DNA from: Pseudogymnoascus destructans
Taxonomy: Eukaryota; Ascomycota; Leotiomycetes; Thelebolales; Thelebolaceae
DNA: 64,000 nt
Assembly: GCF_001641265.1 (NCBI RefSeq)
Contig: NW_020167527.1
Location: 1,178,001-1,242,000, forward strand
Reading direction: 5' to 3'
Both the position numbers and the translations under genes were made by a program. Positions 54,761 through 64,000 of this stretch are shown one piece after another. How positions within the stretch are numbered: position 1 is the stretch's first letter; each line of letters starts with the position of its first letter. The notes beneath the pieces are model-generated. The model was not told where the DNA came from, searched no databases, and saw only the letters and a program-made list of their open reading frames with translations.

Positions 54761-55862
54761 TGTCATACTGACATTCGTTGCACTCAGTTTGCTATCAAAC
54801 TCAAGAGCCAACTTAGAAATCTCCTCCTCAAACCTACAAGTCACTATACATATTTTGGCTTGTCACACCAACAACAAGAGCAATACTACTCAACGATTGC
54901 TATAACCCTCTATGATTCATTACACGTCATTGCTCCTTAATTACTGGGCCGATATGACCACATAGCATATCTCTACAACCCTCTATGATTCATTACATGA
55001 CATCACTCCTTAGTTACTGGGCTAATACTACACATGACATATGTAAGGATGCTTCCGCCCTCAGTGATAGAAAGTATCGGAGTCGGGCAGGTTACGGTCA
55101 CGTGGGGAGAGTTAGGGCAGGTTAGCCGAGTCGGACCCGTTTCGGGTACTTAAGGGGATTGACCCAATGGGTTTCCTCATGATCTTTTTTGTATCCTTCA
55201 TAGTAGACCTATAGGATAGCATCCGTTTAGCCTCCGACTCACACTCTCATATGCTATTACTGTGAGCTGGGTGCCCTGTGTCATTACAACATATCTCTAT
55301 CAACTAGAGGCCTAGGAACATGAACGATAGCTCCAAAAGCTTCTACAACCCTCTATGATTCATTACATGTCATCGCTCCTTAGTTACCCACAAGATTGGT
55401 TAAGTTATGACATAATTTGTGTATAGGGGTACTCTGACCTTGGGTCCTTTCACTTCCTATAGGCTAGGAACCTAGGAGATGGTTCTATGGGATTCTCTTA
55501 CGTCGACTACAGTTACCAAGTCTGGTTAGTCATGGAAAGTCTTGGAAAATGAGAGAACTACACTCCTTTAGCATAAATAGGATTGCCCTTTCCTTAAAAG
55601 GGCAAGCAGACAATACAGTAAATCGACTATCACATACTTCCACATCTTTTCCAAGCTTCCAAGCATTGATCTTGTTACTCCTTGTTTCTGAAAAGTCAGT
55701 GAGGTGCTAACCTCTGACTTATCCCTGAGTTCTCAGACTCAACATTTGTTACAACTTGTCTAAACCACTCCACTACATCATACACCTGATTGCTGCGTTG
55801 TGGAATAGTCTAAGCTATGACCCTTTGGCTCTTTTTCCTAAGACAGTGTGTTGTCTTAGTAA
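54761..55862 (+). repeat. LTR1 copy carrying an LTR3 insertion, 3' end lost
   Basis: It begins TGTCATACTGACATTC and follows LTR1 to GTGTTGTCTTAGTAA, missing about the last 70 bp. LTR3 is inserted at 55042-55288. Confidence 0.9.
55042..55288 (+). mobile_element. Solo LTR3 within LTR1, TSD ACATA
   Basis: It begins TGTAAGGATGCTTCCGCC and ends CCCTGTGTCATTACA. ACATA occurs at 55037-55041 and 55289-55293; removing the LTR3 restores the LTR1 sequence GACATATCTC. A TCACGTGGGG box lies in its 5' part. Confidence 0.93.
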
Positions 55863-56862
55863 CTTGTAGGTGTTGGTAGCGGTCCGTGATAATAGAATAA
55901 TATGATAATTATGGGCGTGTCAACCAGGTTCAGAACAGTGATCTATGAAAGCATATTTTTATTCATCTAGCCACTGTAACTACTTTTATATAGCAGAAAA
56001 ACTCTTCTTCCGAGCTAGTCTCAGAGCAGTGGTGCCCAGTTTTATCTTCTGAGTTGGGTGATACTTGGCCCTGGGTTGGCGCTTGGCATCGCTGCCCCTT
56101 ATCCTGGGCACGGAGTGAGAATTCCACAACTTGTCCCTGGCTGGCTCAAAATTTTGTCTCTTGCGAGGTCATCCCAAAGTTTTGGACAGCAGGGGGAGTC
56201 ACTGAACTGGTGCATACGATGGAAACCATTCGTGGAGTTTGGCATGGGGTGGGAAGATGCAAGCAAGAGATTTCTGTTTTCATGGGGCTACTAATAAATG
56301 ACATATTATATAGGCCTTACTGTTGCTTGCCAAACAAAAGGACTGACACCACGGAGACCCCTTCGACCCAGCAGCGATTGTCTTGGTGCTGAGAGGCTGC
56401 TGAGGCAGTTGCACTGTAACGGGTGCCGCCATTACAGTACATGTGGTATATAAAGCGTGTCATGCGTATTCCGGGCAAGCCAGAATACTGTAGTCTTTTT
56501 GGCTCAGTGGGATGTAGCGCGAAGCATAACCGTACATCGTTACAAGAGTATTCCGGCTCACCGGTCAATGGGTTTTGATTGGCTCGCTAGTTGGGTGGGC
56601 TAAGCGAGCAATCAGTGTAATTCCTTACCTGGCTGACAAGGGGGCGTCCTTGGGGGCTTAAGCAATTATATACACACCTTAGCATCCTGAGTAGTAACGG
56701 GCCTAAAGCAAGTACGAGATGATACGCTAGAAGCCTCTACATCCGTGCCGGGACGTCACGGACTAAAAGTTTCCTCCTTCATAGAAGCCATGGTTTTAGA
56801 TAGCTATGAAACCGGTTGAGAGCTATCATTTCTGATTTAGGGTCTTTGTTCGCTCATCTGCT
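55863..56862. other. Unassigned region, possible further LTR or MITE
   Basis: No gene seen. 55865-56436 starts TGTAGGTGTTGG and ends CGCCATTACA, like an LTR, but no target duplication matches. An imperfect hairpin GTATTCCGG...CCAGAATAC lies at about 56467-56490. Confidence 0.35.
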
Positions 56863-57761
56863 TTATTCCATCTTCTCCACAAGATCTTTCACAACCTTGT
56901 CAAAATCTTCCTGCTCCAGCCCTAGGAAATCATTTCCCATCACCTTTGCTTCGTAGTCTCCTCCGTCTCCCACCATGGACAGTGTTGCAAACAGCGAATT
57001 AACGTTCCCCATCTCATTTCCTTGCCGAATCGCTTCTTTCGCTGCATCGGCGGCTTTGTCGGGGGAATCGCTCTCAATGGCCCAGTCGGACTCTTTAGTG
57101 CCGGTCCCACTGAGGACGCTATCAAAGACATCACGCTGGCTCACGAGGAAAGAGCTGAAATACACAAAGTCGTTCTTGAAAGCGGAGAGTTTGGAGTCTG
57201 GCAAGCTGAGTAGCGGCGCGAGAAATTTACCCAATTTACTCAGTATAGAGGTATTGAATTTAACCCCATCAAGGAGCTTGGCTTTGCGTGTTTTAATATT
57301 GAGGCTCATGAAAGATTTCTCGAAGTTTCAGTCGAACCATGGACCGTTAACAATGCCGATCCAGCTGCTGACGCCTAAACTATCAATCTGGTCTCTATAC
57401 TTGTTTTTCATGGCCATTAACCCAATCTACGTTTAACTTCTCATTTTTATTGTGGCATGCGTACTCGCATGGAATCACTCACGGTACACCAGCTTTCGCA
57501 GCGGATTTGGGAGTCGAGTGCCATGAACTCAAGTTGGAGGATCAGCACATCTTGCCCTCTGAGAGCTACGACAAGGAATTCTTCATCGTTGTAAGATCCT
57601 ATCTTAACAGTGACGCCGGAAGGGAATGTTGCTGTTGATTCACTCCGCGAAATTGCTGTAACGGTGTGGATGCCATGGGAAAGGAGGGCTTCAACTGTTG
57701 GAGAGCCAACACTACCACTGCCTCCGACGATAGCAATCTTGCGGCTTTGCTTGTCTGCCAT
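56863..57761 (-). pseudogene. Broken NmrA-like / isoflavone-reductase-type gene
   Basis: An intact relative is a small NAD(P)-binding Rossmann protein. The N-terminus at 57761 reads KIAIVGGSGSVGSPTVEALL with a good glycine motif, then GIHTVTAISRSESTATFPSG and GQDVLILQL. After FMALDSQI the frame fails. Pieces CEYACHN, GVSSWIGIVNGPWFD and then a long clean segment from 57309 (SLNIKTRKAKLLDGVKFNTS, FKNDFVYFSSFLVSQRDVFD, to 56863) follow in different frames. At least one deletion and several nonsense changes. Confidence 0.87.
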
Positions 57762-58252
57762 TTGGTCGAGTTTGTGAGTGTCTTTGGTAGTGAGATGTGA
57801 TCCAGGATATTGTTGACTGTATTTTGCAATTGGGCAACTGTCCGTAGATGAAGCGTTTAAGTATCAGTTTTCTAATGTGAGGCTGGATATAAAATCTACT
57901 AATGCGTATGGATTATAAATCGTAACGCCGAAGTGCGAAGCATACCGAGCCAAAACTGACGTTCCCAAGATCCAGTTCTCCCAAGATCCAGTTCTCCCAA
58001 GATCCAGTTCTCGTATTCTCGTATAGGGATTGTGTTAACTCCGACTCGGCTTATGAAAGGACCAAGTGGAGTTCCGGCTCCCCCGAATACCAGTTAATTG
58101 GGACAACGACGTTGTGCATAAAATCGCCAGAGATAACGTAAGCTTATATACTGTTGGTCGATTTATCTTCCAGTTTATCTATCTCAGTATATATATTTAT
58201 TCTATGTCTGTCTACTCCTCCCTACCTTACCCCGACCACACGGCCGGTCCCG
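57762..58252. other. Upstream region of NmrA relic; 16-bp triplication
   Basis: CCCAAGATCCAGTTCT is repeated three times head to tail at 57964-58011. Otherwise AT-rich and featureless up to the LTR4 end. Confidence 0.6.
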
Positions 58253-58486
58253 TGTAAAGCGTAAGCCTAAGGTCTCACGGGAGTCCAGAGAACCAGGTCA
58301 GGAGGCAGGAAGGTATCATATTCTGTAAGCACAATAGGTCTACGTATACACAGCGACTATTGACTGGAGGCCTTCTTCCGAGGCCTCCAGCCCCTTTTAT
58401 CCAGGCGCCTTGCGCCCTACTTTACTGAGCCCTACGGGCCCCACCAAAGGGGCCTCACGTGGTGACACGTGATGGCCTTCCTTACA
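58253..58486 (-). repeat. 3' LTR (LTR4) of the right-hand gypsy element
   Basis: TGTAAAGCG...CCTTCCTTACA, 234 bp, lying at the 3' side of the minus-strand pol. On the minus strand it has CATCACGTGTCACCACGTGA near its start and GGATAAAAGGGG as the TATA candidate. A purine tract borders it. Confidence 0.85.
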
Positions 58487-58506
58487 ATTACCCCCCCTCT
58501 TGGGGG
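58487..58506 (-). other. Polypurine tract of LTR4-family element
   Basis: On the minus strand CCCCCAAGAGGGGGGGTAAT directly precedes the 3' LTR. Confidence 0.7.
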
Positions 58507-58878
58507 AATTGCCCTCAATTCCGAGGTTTGCAGGTAGGCCTTGATTACCCTCCTGGCTTGTTTGGACTTTTTGTTTTGCCCCAGGTGGTGGGCTTGTTTG
58601 GGTGCGCGCTTGGTGGGCTGGTCCCGTGACCCCCCTTGTTGTGGGTTGCTGCGGCCACCCCCTTTGTTGTGGGTGTCGCGCCAAACTCCTACTTCCAAAC
58701 TCCCTATCAAACTTCCTTCCACCTTCATCCTGAACGTCACCTTACTTCGCCTTTCGCGCTCGATCTTAGTCCCAACCTTTGATACCGTTGCTTGTTTCTT
58801 CAAGGTAATCACTTCCTTTCCACCTGGATTGCAGGAGCTTATCGTTACGGATAGATCTCACATCGTCCAACCCTCATC

Positions 58879-59923
58879 ATGGCTCCCAAGCCGAAGGGGA
58901 AGGCTCTAGTTGCTACGCCTCGCAAGCGACCAGCGGCCCAGATGTCCGGCTCTCCTGAGTCGCAGGCGCCCGCCACGCCTGTTCCTTCTGGTGTCGCCTC
59001 CCCCACATCACGTTCTCGCACTGTCCGTCCGTATCGCTCGCCTGAAGTCGAGGGTGAAGCTGAGGAGCTCGAGGGCTCCGTCGTTCCTGAGTCTGAGGCT
59101 CCAAAGGGTGAGCGCACCGTGCTTGGGTGGAAGGTTGCTGCCCGCTGTGAGGTTCCCGATTCTGCGGGACGCCTTCGCGCTGGCTCCCGCCCGTGCTGCG
59201 TAAAGTGTGCGCACACGTATTACAACTTCCCGGGCCAGATGTGCTGGGTCCCTTCCGGCATGGCCAAATGCGCGGACTGCCTTCGGGGCAACCACGCGTG
59301 CGTTCCGGTAAGGGACTCCCTCCTCGTTGCTTGTTTGTACTAATGGTTGGGTAGGCTGCTGCCAAGCCAGCCGAGGATAAGGGAGTCGCTGGACCTCCTA
59401 AGGAGAAGGAAATCGCTGGGCTTTCTGAGGTCGTCGCGCGTAATGCTGACGATCCCCGCCAGGCTCTCCTACATCACGCCGAGAGCCTTGTGGAGCTGGG
59501 CAAGGCGAAGACTGAAGGTCTCAAGGCCGCCACTCAGGTCTTCCACGCTTCTGTCGACAAGGTCCTTGATGCCTACCAATCTGGGCTCGAGGAGTACGTC
59601 AACACCATGAAGTTCCTCGTAGGTACGTTGCCTCCTTTTCCTTTGGATACTTGCTGACCCCATGGGTAGGTGGAGCCCCGCACCTAGTGATGCCAGCCCC
59701 TCCCCTCATGCCCTCGCCAATCGATCTGGAGCGTGCTCTGTTGGAGCGCCGAAGTTCAACACTCCACCGCCAGCACCCCCAGGGCCTCCTTCAGTCCTGT
59801 CCTTGTCGTCTGGGGACGAGGGTGCGATCCCTGTTTCTTCATCATCCTCGTCTGAGTCCGAGTCCTCGTCGTCGTCCTCATCTGACGACCAGGGTTCTGA
59901 TTGATCGTTCCCATAGTTTGTAG
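58879..59923 (+). CDS. Spliced cysteine-cluster gene convergent to gypsy pol
   Basis: I do not recognise a named family. Exon 1 (58879-59307, 143 codons) starts MAPKPKGKALVATPRKRPAA, is basic then acidic, and ends in a cysteine cluster, C107-x2-C110-x11-C122-x8-C131-x2-C134-x6-C141. Intron 1 (59308-59354, GTAAGG, TACTAAT branch, TAG) leads to exon 2 (59355-59622), a helical segment with LLHHAESLVELGKAKTEGLK. Intron 2 (59623-59669, GTACGT, GCTGAC, TAG) leads to a Pro-rich exon 3 with MPSPIDLERALLERR. In frame it stops at 59923. Shifting frame near 59750 gives GPPSVLSLSSGDEGAIPVSS and an acidic Ser tail ending at 59904, which the 54-kb copy supports, so a frameshift is likely. The pol stop is 12-31 bp away on the other strand. 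A zinc-binding, perhaps nuclear, role is inference. Confidence 0.68.
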
Positions 59924-59934
59924 GGCCAATACCA

Positions 59935-62900
59935 TTACGTTGTCCCATCCTTGCTTCCTTGTGCATGCTTCCTGTGATATGCCTCGATCAACGGTAGCCC
60001 TACGTCATGTTTTGGCACCCATTGGTCGTCTGCGGCTGTATAACCAGCCCATCTAATAAGGTACTCCTCTCTATGGCCCCTGCCTCGTTTGATTATCCTG
60101 TGGTCTAGGACCGCTTCTACTTGGTATTCTTCCTCACCGTCCACAATTTCTGGGCTAGGTGGAAGGTTGGGTTCCTCTGTGTTTTTCCAATACCTTTCTA
60201 GTAAGGACACGTGGAACACGTTGTGGATCGCCTTATACCTTGGCGGTAGCTTCAACTGGTAAGCCTGCTTACCGATGCGCTGGGTGATCTCATACGGGCC
60301 AAGCCAGCGGTGCCCAAGCTTCCTACTTGGCTGGGTGGTTCTGATATTCTTGGCCGAAAGCCATACTTTCTCTCCTACCGCGTACTGCATTGGCTTGTGC
60401 AGCTTGTTGTAGCCTCGTATTTGGGCTTCCTTCGTCTGTTTCCACGCCTCTTCGAGCTCCTGTCGCAATTCTAGGATCAGGTTGATGCGATCTTTCGCGA
60501 CTGGCACTTCCCTTCTGGTGGGGTCGTCCTCGATCCCTTGTCTTAGGTCTATATTGATGCCGTATCGGGCCTGGTTTGGCGACATCTGGATGGAATCGTG
60601 GAAGGCGTTATTGTAGGTCAATTCCGCGAAGTGGAGGAGTTCCACCCAGTTGTCTTGGTGCTGATTACAGTGGATCCGCAAGTAGGCTTCGATATTCTGA
60701 TTCTGCCTCTCGGTCTGGCCGTCGGATTGAGGGTGGAAAGAGGTCGATAGGTTACGCCTTACTTTGAGGTGAAAACAGAACGCTGACCAGAAGTGACAGG
60801 TGAACACACTCCCTCGATCCGTGATTATTTCGGCTGGGATTCCAAAGTCCTTTACCCAGAACGCAAGGAAGAGGCGCGACAGCTCTGGGGCCGTGATGGT
60901 TTTCCTACAGGGTATATATTTGGACACCTTAGTATAACGATCAACAATCACAAGGATGGAGTCTGAAGCCTTGCCTTGATCCACCCCTACGCTTGGGGGC
61001 AGATCCGTGATAAAGTCCATACTTATGGATTCAAATGGTTTCGAGGGCATTCTTAAGGCCTGCATTTCGCCATATGGCCTATGCCGCACGGGCTTGATGC
61101 GCTGGCATCTATCGCAGCCCCGTACGTACTCCCTGGTTTCCTCGCTGAGGCCAGGCCAGTAGTATTTGCGTTGGATCAACTCTTGGGTTTTCTTATATCC
61201 AAAATGCCCAGCTAGTGGGTCGTCATGGCAAATCTTGAAAATTTCCATCCGCACTGCCTGGTTGGGAGGTACATATACCGCTCCCTTGAAGCGTAGGATG
61301 CCTGCATCGTCTACTCTCCAATCTGAAGAGCCCTTTGCTCGCGCCAACCCAATATCCTTGGCCCTTTTAACAGCTAACTCGTCAGTCGCCTGGAGGGTTT
61401 TGATCAAGTCTATTAGGGGTTCAGACGCAGCACTATAGGCGCTCTCCCTTGGCTACAGCAGCTACTGCAACCCGAGGGACAACGAGACCTGGACTCTTGG
61501 TGTTCTTACTATGGTCATCGCCCAGTCTTACGCTGCTAGCGTTTGCCTTCCTACGCTGTAGGTTAGGTTCTCCTATCTGAAAGCCTTCTTGGCTTGTTAT
61601 CGTCCGACTTATCTGCGGGATACCTCCTGCCTGCATGGCTTCACGTAGCTTGTTCTTAAGGGTCGGTAGCATCACATTCTGGCTACCCTTTTCACCCTCA
61701 TAGTCTGGTCTCCTAGATGGACCGTCTGCTGGGTTTGTTTTTCCCGCTCGATAGGAGATGTGGAAATCATAGGCTGATAACGCCTGCGCCCACCGCGCTT
61801 GCCTCCTTGTGAGGGCGGTGGTTTCCATAAAATACTTCAGATTGTTGTGATCTTTTAGGACCTCAATTGGGTACTGGCTTCCTTCGAGGTAGTGTCTCCA
61901 CTGCTCGAAGGACTTCACGATCGCCAGGAGTTCCTGGTCGTGGACTTCATAGTTCAGCTCTGCTGGATCTAGCTTTTTGCTGAAAAAGGCAACTGGGTGC
62001 CATTCGCCCTTCTCTTCTGGCTTAGTTCCTTCCACTAATTGGGACAGGTTCGCAGCGAGCGCAAAGCCTGACGAGTCCGTCTCGAGCCTGATTCTACGGC
62101 ATGGGTCGAAATGGACCAGTGTGGGGGCTGTAGTGAAGGCCTTCTTCAACTGGCCGAAGGCGCTTTGCTGTTCCTCCCCCCACACGAACGGGCCTGTCTG
62201 CTTGCCTGCCTTTGCCCCTTTCATAAGGCCTGTCATTGGGGCCACCACGGAGGAGTATTGCTTTACAAAGCGCCGGTAAAAGTTGGCAAAGCCGAGGAAC
62301 ACCTGGACCTCTCGATGGGTCCTAGGTATTGGCCAATCGGCGATTGCAGCAACCCGGTCGCTTTCCATAGCCACCCCTTCCGTCGTGACAATATACCCAA
62401 GGAAGCTTACCTTCTTGGCATTGAACTCGCACTTTGAGAGCTTCACGTATAGGTTCGCCTCGCGTAGGCGTCCTAGGACCTCTCGTACGTGGTCAGCGTG
62501 TTCCTCCTCCTTCTGGGAGTAGATGAGGATATCATCAAGATATACGACACATATGGTGTCAACCAACCCTTGTAGGGTCTCATTCATGTACGCTTGGAAC
62601 GTTGCAGGTGCGTTAGCCAATCCAAAAGGCATCACCCTGTACTCGAAGTGTCCGTATCGAGTACGGAACGCTGTCTTCCACTCGTCGCCTGGGCGAATAC
62701 GGATGCGGTGTAACGCTGACTTCTAAATGATAGAAGACACAGAGGTTCTCTTGCGTAAAGGTTTACTTATCAGAGGAGGCAGGGGATCAGACACAAAGGC
62801 TTCAAGTAACACGTTACTAGTATATAACAAATACTGTATTGAGTTGAGCACGAAGCTCCTATCTAAGGAAATACTATCTACTTATATAGTGGCGTCGTGC

Positions 62901-63985
62901 CTAGTGGACTCCTGGGAACTCACTCGAGTCCTCGGAGTCCTGGACTCTTAGGACTCTTCTCATCATCCTGCGAGTCCATCACGTGCCTAGTGGACTCCTG
63001 GGAACTCACTCGAGTCCTCGGAGTCCTGGACTCTTAGGACTCTTCTCATCATCCTGCGAGTCCGTCACGTGATACTTTCGGAACTACTATTCCCCGCTGC
63101 CCCTCCAGGTACCAGGGCCGGTCTCATGCGACCTCCCTCCTTCCTGTCCTGTAGTTGGCCAGCCTTCTTGTTCCGTCGTAACATGCGGTGGTAGGCGTTC
63201 CTAATATCAAGCTTTGTGAAGCACCTCGACCCTTGGAGCCGATCCAAGGTCTCCGTGATCAGTGGCAGCGGGTGTCGATTCTTCACGGTAATCTTATTCA
63301 AGCCTCTGTAGTCTACACAGAGGCGTAGGCTTCCGTCCTTCTTCTGAACGAATAGGATGGGCGCGCCTGCAGGGCTTACGCTCCTTCGGATCCAACCCTT
63401 CTTCTCGCTCTCGTCGAGGTATTTACGGAGCGTGGCCAGCTCCGTTTCCGATAGGTTATATACTGGCCCATACGGTGGTTCCTGGGGCCCAGTATCGATG
63501 GCATGGGTTTTCCTTCCCAGCTCTGGCAGTTCTTCTGCCTTTTCCTCTGAGAAGACGTCGATATAGTCCTCGTATTCCTTCGGGCATTGGGTAGGTGTGC
63601 TATCGTCTGTGTTTAAGGCCAAGACGAAGGCAGTATCACCTTCCTCCCATTCTTCAATATCCGCCACCTCGGCTCTCGCAATATCGAAGGGCTGGCGCCA
63701 GGTCTGTTTGCGCCAGTCGATCTGGGGGTTGACCTGTGTCATCCAATCCATCCCAAGCGTCATCCAATCCATCCCAAGGATGACGTCTACTCCTGGGGTG
63801 TCCATGGAAAGGAGGGTCTGGGCGACCACGCATTCCCTTTGAAAGTGGTCCCTAGCTCGGACCTGGGTGGTGGCCGCTTCATATATCACAACCTCTTTTC
63901 CATCGACTGCCCTTGCCCGTGGCGGTGCCCTATCCCGGCACTCCAAACCCTTCTCTTTGGCAAACAGAGGGTGGATGGTGGACAC
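59935..63985 (-). pseudogene. Pol of LTR4-family gypsy element, one frameshift and one LTR insertion
   Basis: 63985-63184 gives protease to early reverse transcriptase (LGMDWMT, LRLCVDYRGLNKITVKNRHP, CFTKLDIRNAYHR). The solo LTR2 then interrupts. 62,700-61,433 gives MPFGLANAPATFQAYM, the catalytic YLDDILIYSQ, and RNase H (LETDSSGFALAANL, HDQELLAIV). A one-base frameshift near 61440 follows. 61407-59935 gives the integrase finger (GHFGYKKTQELIQRKYYWPG ... CDRCQ), catalytic residues in MDFITDLPPS, ITDRGSVF and SDGQTERQNQN, then a chromodomain (YLIRWAGYTAADDQWVP). Apart from these two lesions the coding sequence is clean. Confidence 0.92.
62709..63183 (-). mobile_element. Solo LTR2 inside reverse transcriptase, TSD TGCGG
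   Basis: It begins TGTAACGCTGACTTC and ends TTCCGTCGTAACA; TGCGG lies at 62704-62708 and 63184-63188. The constant block (to GTGGCGTCGTGCC) is followed by two tandem ~97-bp GGACTC-rich units, each closing in ATCACGTG or GTCACGTG. The TATA box (minus strand CACTATATAAGTAG) sets the orientation. The right part equals window positions 1-202. Confidence 0.94.
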
Positions 63986-64000
63986 GTCAGATCCTGAGTC

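Larger units (their letters stand above)
58253..64000 (-). mobile_element. Ty3/gypsy element (LTR4 family) with convergent accessory gene, runs off window
   Basis: From the right edge inward on the minus strand: protease (DSGSD at the very edge), reverse transcriptase, RNase H, integrase, chromodomain (to 59935), then a convergent spliced gene (58879-59923), a purine tract and the 3' LTR. One solo LTR2 (62709-63183) and one frameshift near 61440 disable pol. Gag and the 5' LTR lie beyond 64000. Confidence 0.92.

Noticed and set aside
55865..56436. A possible 572-bp LTR with TG...CA ends
   Set aside because: Flanking pentamers do not match (TAACT, GTACA) and no second copy is present in the window.
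58397..58812. Minus-strand ORFs rich in Gln, Gly and Lys next to LTR4
   Set aside because: They overlap the LTR and its purine tract and the untranslated region of the accessory gene; no motif seen.
1..64000. tRNA, rRNA and other RNA genes
   Set aside because: I scanned for tRNA-like A/B boxes and cloverleaf ends by eye and found none I could support.

Overview
The window looks like a filamentous ascomycete chromosome (Pezizomycotina; I cannot name the genus). It has short GT-AG introns of about 47-71 bp with CTAAC/CTGAC-type branch sites. Its single-copy genes are typical fungal ones (KEX1, SFM1, an endosulfine, MYG1, ICE2, SPC25, RRN6). The repeats are classic fungal transposons, several with C-to-T type nonsense mutations at CAG, CAA and TGG codons that resemble repeat-induced point mutation (RIP).

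Layout. 1-5.6 kb: LTR fragments, a decayed gag-like relic, and a nearly intact 1.86-kb Fot1-like DNA transposon. 5.9-23.7 kb: the gene-rich part, with KEX1 (+), SFM1 (-), IGO-type endosulfine (+), MYG1 (-), ICE2 (+), a pogo remnant, a hypothetical gene (+), SPC25 (-) and RRN6 (+). 23.8-27.1 kb: two dead genes, an SDR and a secreted beta-propeller. 27.9-64 kb: a transposon island. It holds one young, complete LTR retrotransposon (29019-35747, 936-bp LTRs, 5-bp TSD, intact 1585-residue Gag-Pol with chromodomain), three damaged Ty3/gypsy copies, pogo and hAT relics, many solo LTRs of four families nested in each other, and broken host genes (alpha-1,3-glucan synthase N-terminus, NmrA-like gene).

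The most interesting signal is in the damaged Ty3/gypsy elements. All three carry an extra gene tail-to-tail with pol, on the opposite strand. In the best copy (58879-59923) it has two introns with good splice and branch signals and encodes a cysteine-cluster protein with an acidic serine-rich tail. In a second copy the cysteines match the Zn(II)2Cys6 spacing of fungal transcription factors exactly. Two further points concern how these elements are expressed. The complete element has a 10-nt self-complementarity between its primer site and the predicted mRNA 5' end, as in Tf1-type self-priming. One LTR family keeps a constant TATA-R-U5 block but carries unrelated U3 cassettes ending in a CACGTG-like box.

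The host genes are housekeeping functions with no shared pathway: secretory processing, ribosomal protein methylation, quiescence signalling, mitochondrial/nuclear RNA processing, ER shape, kinetochore and rDNA transcription. All calls come from reading the sequence; no database search was run.
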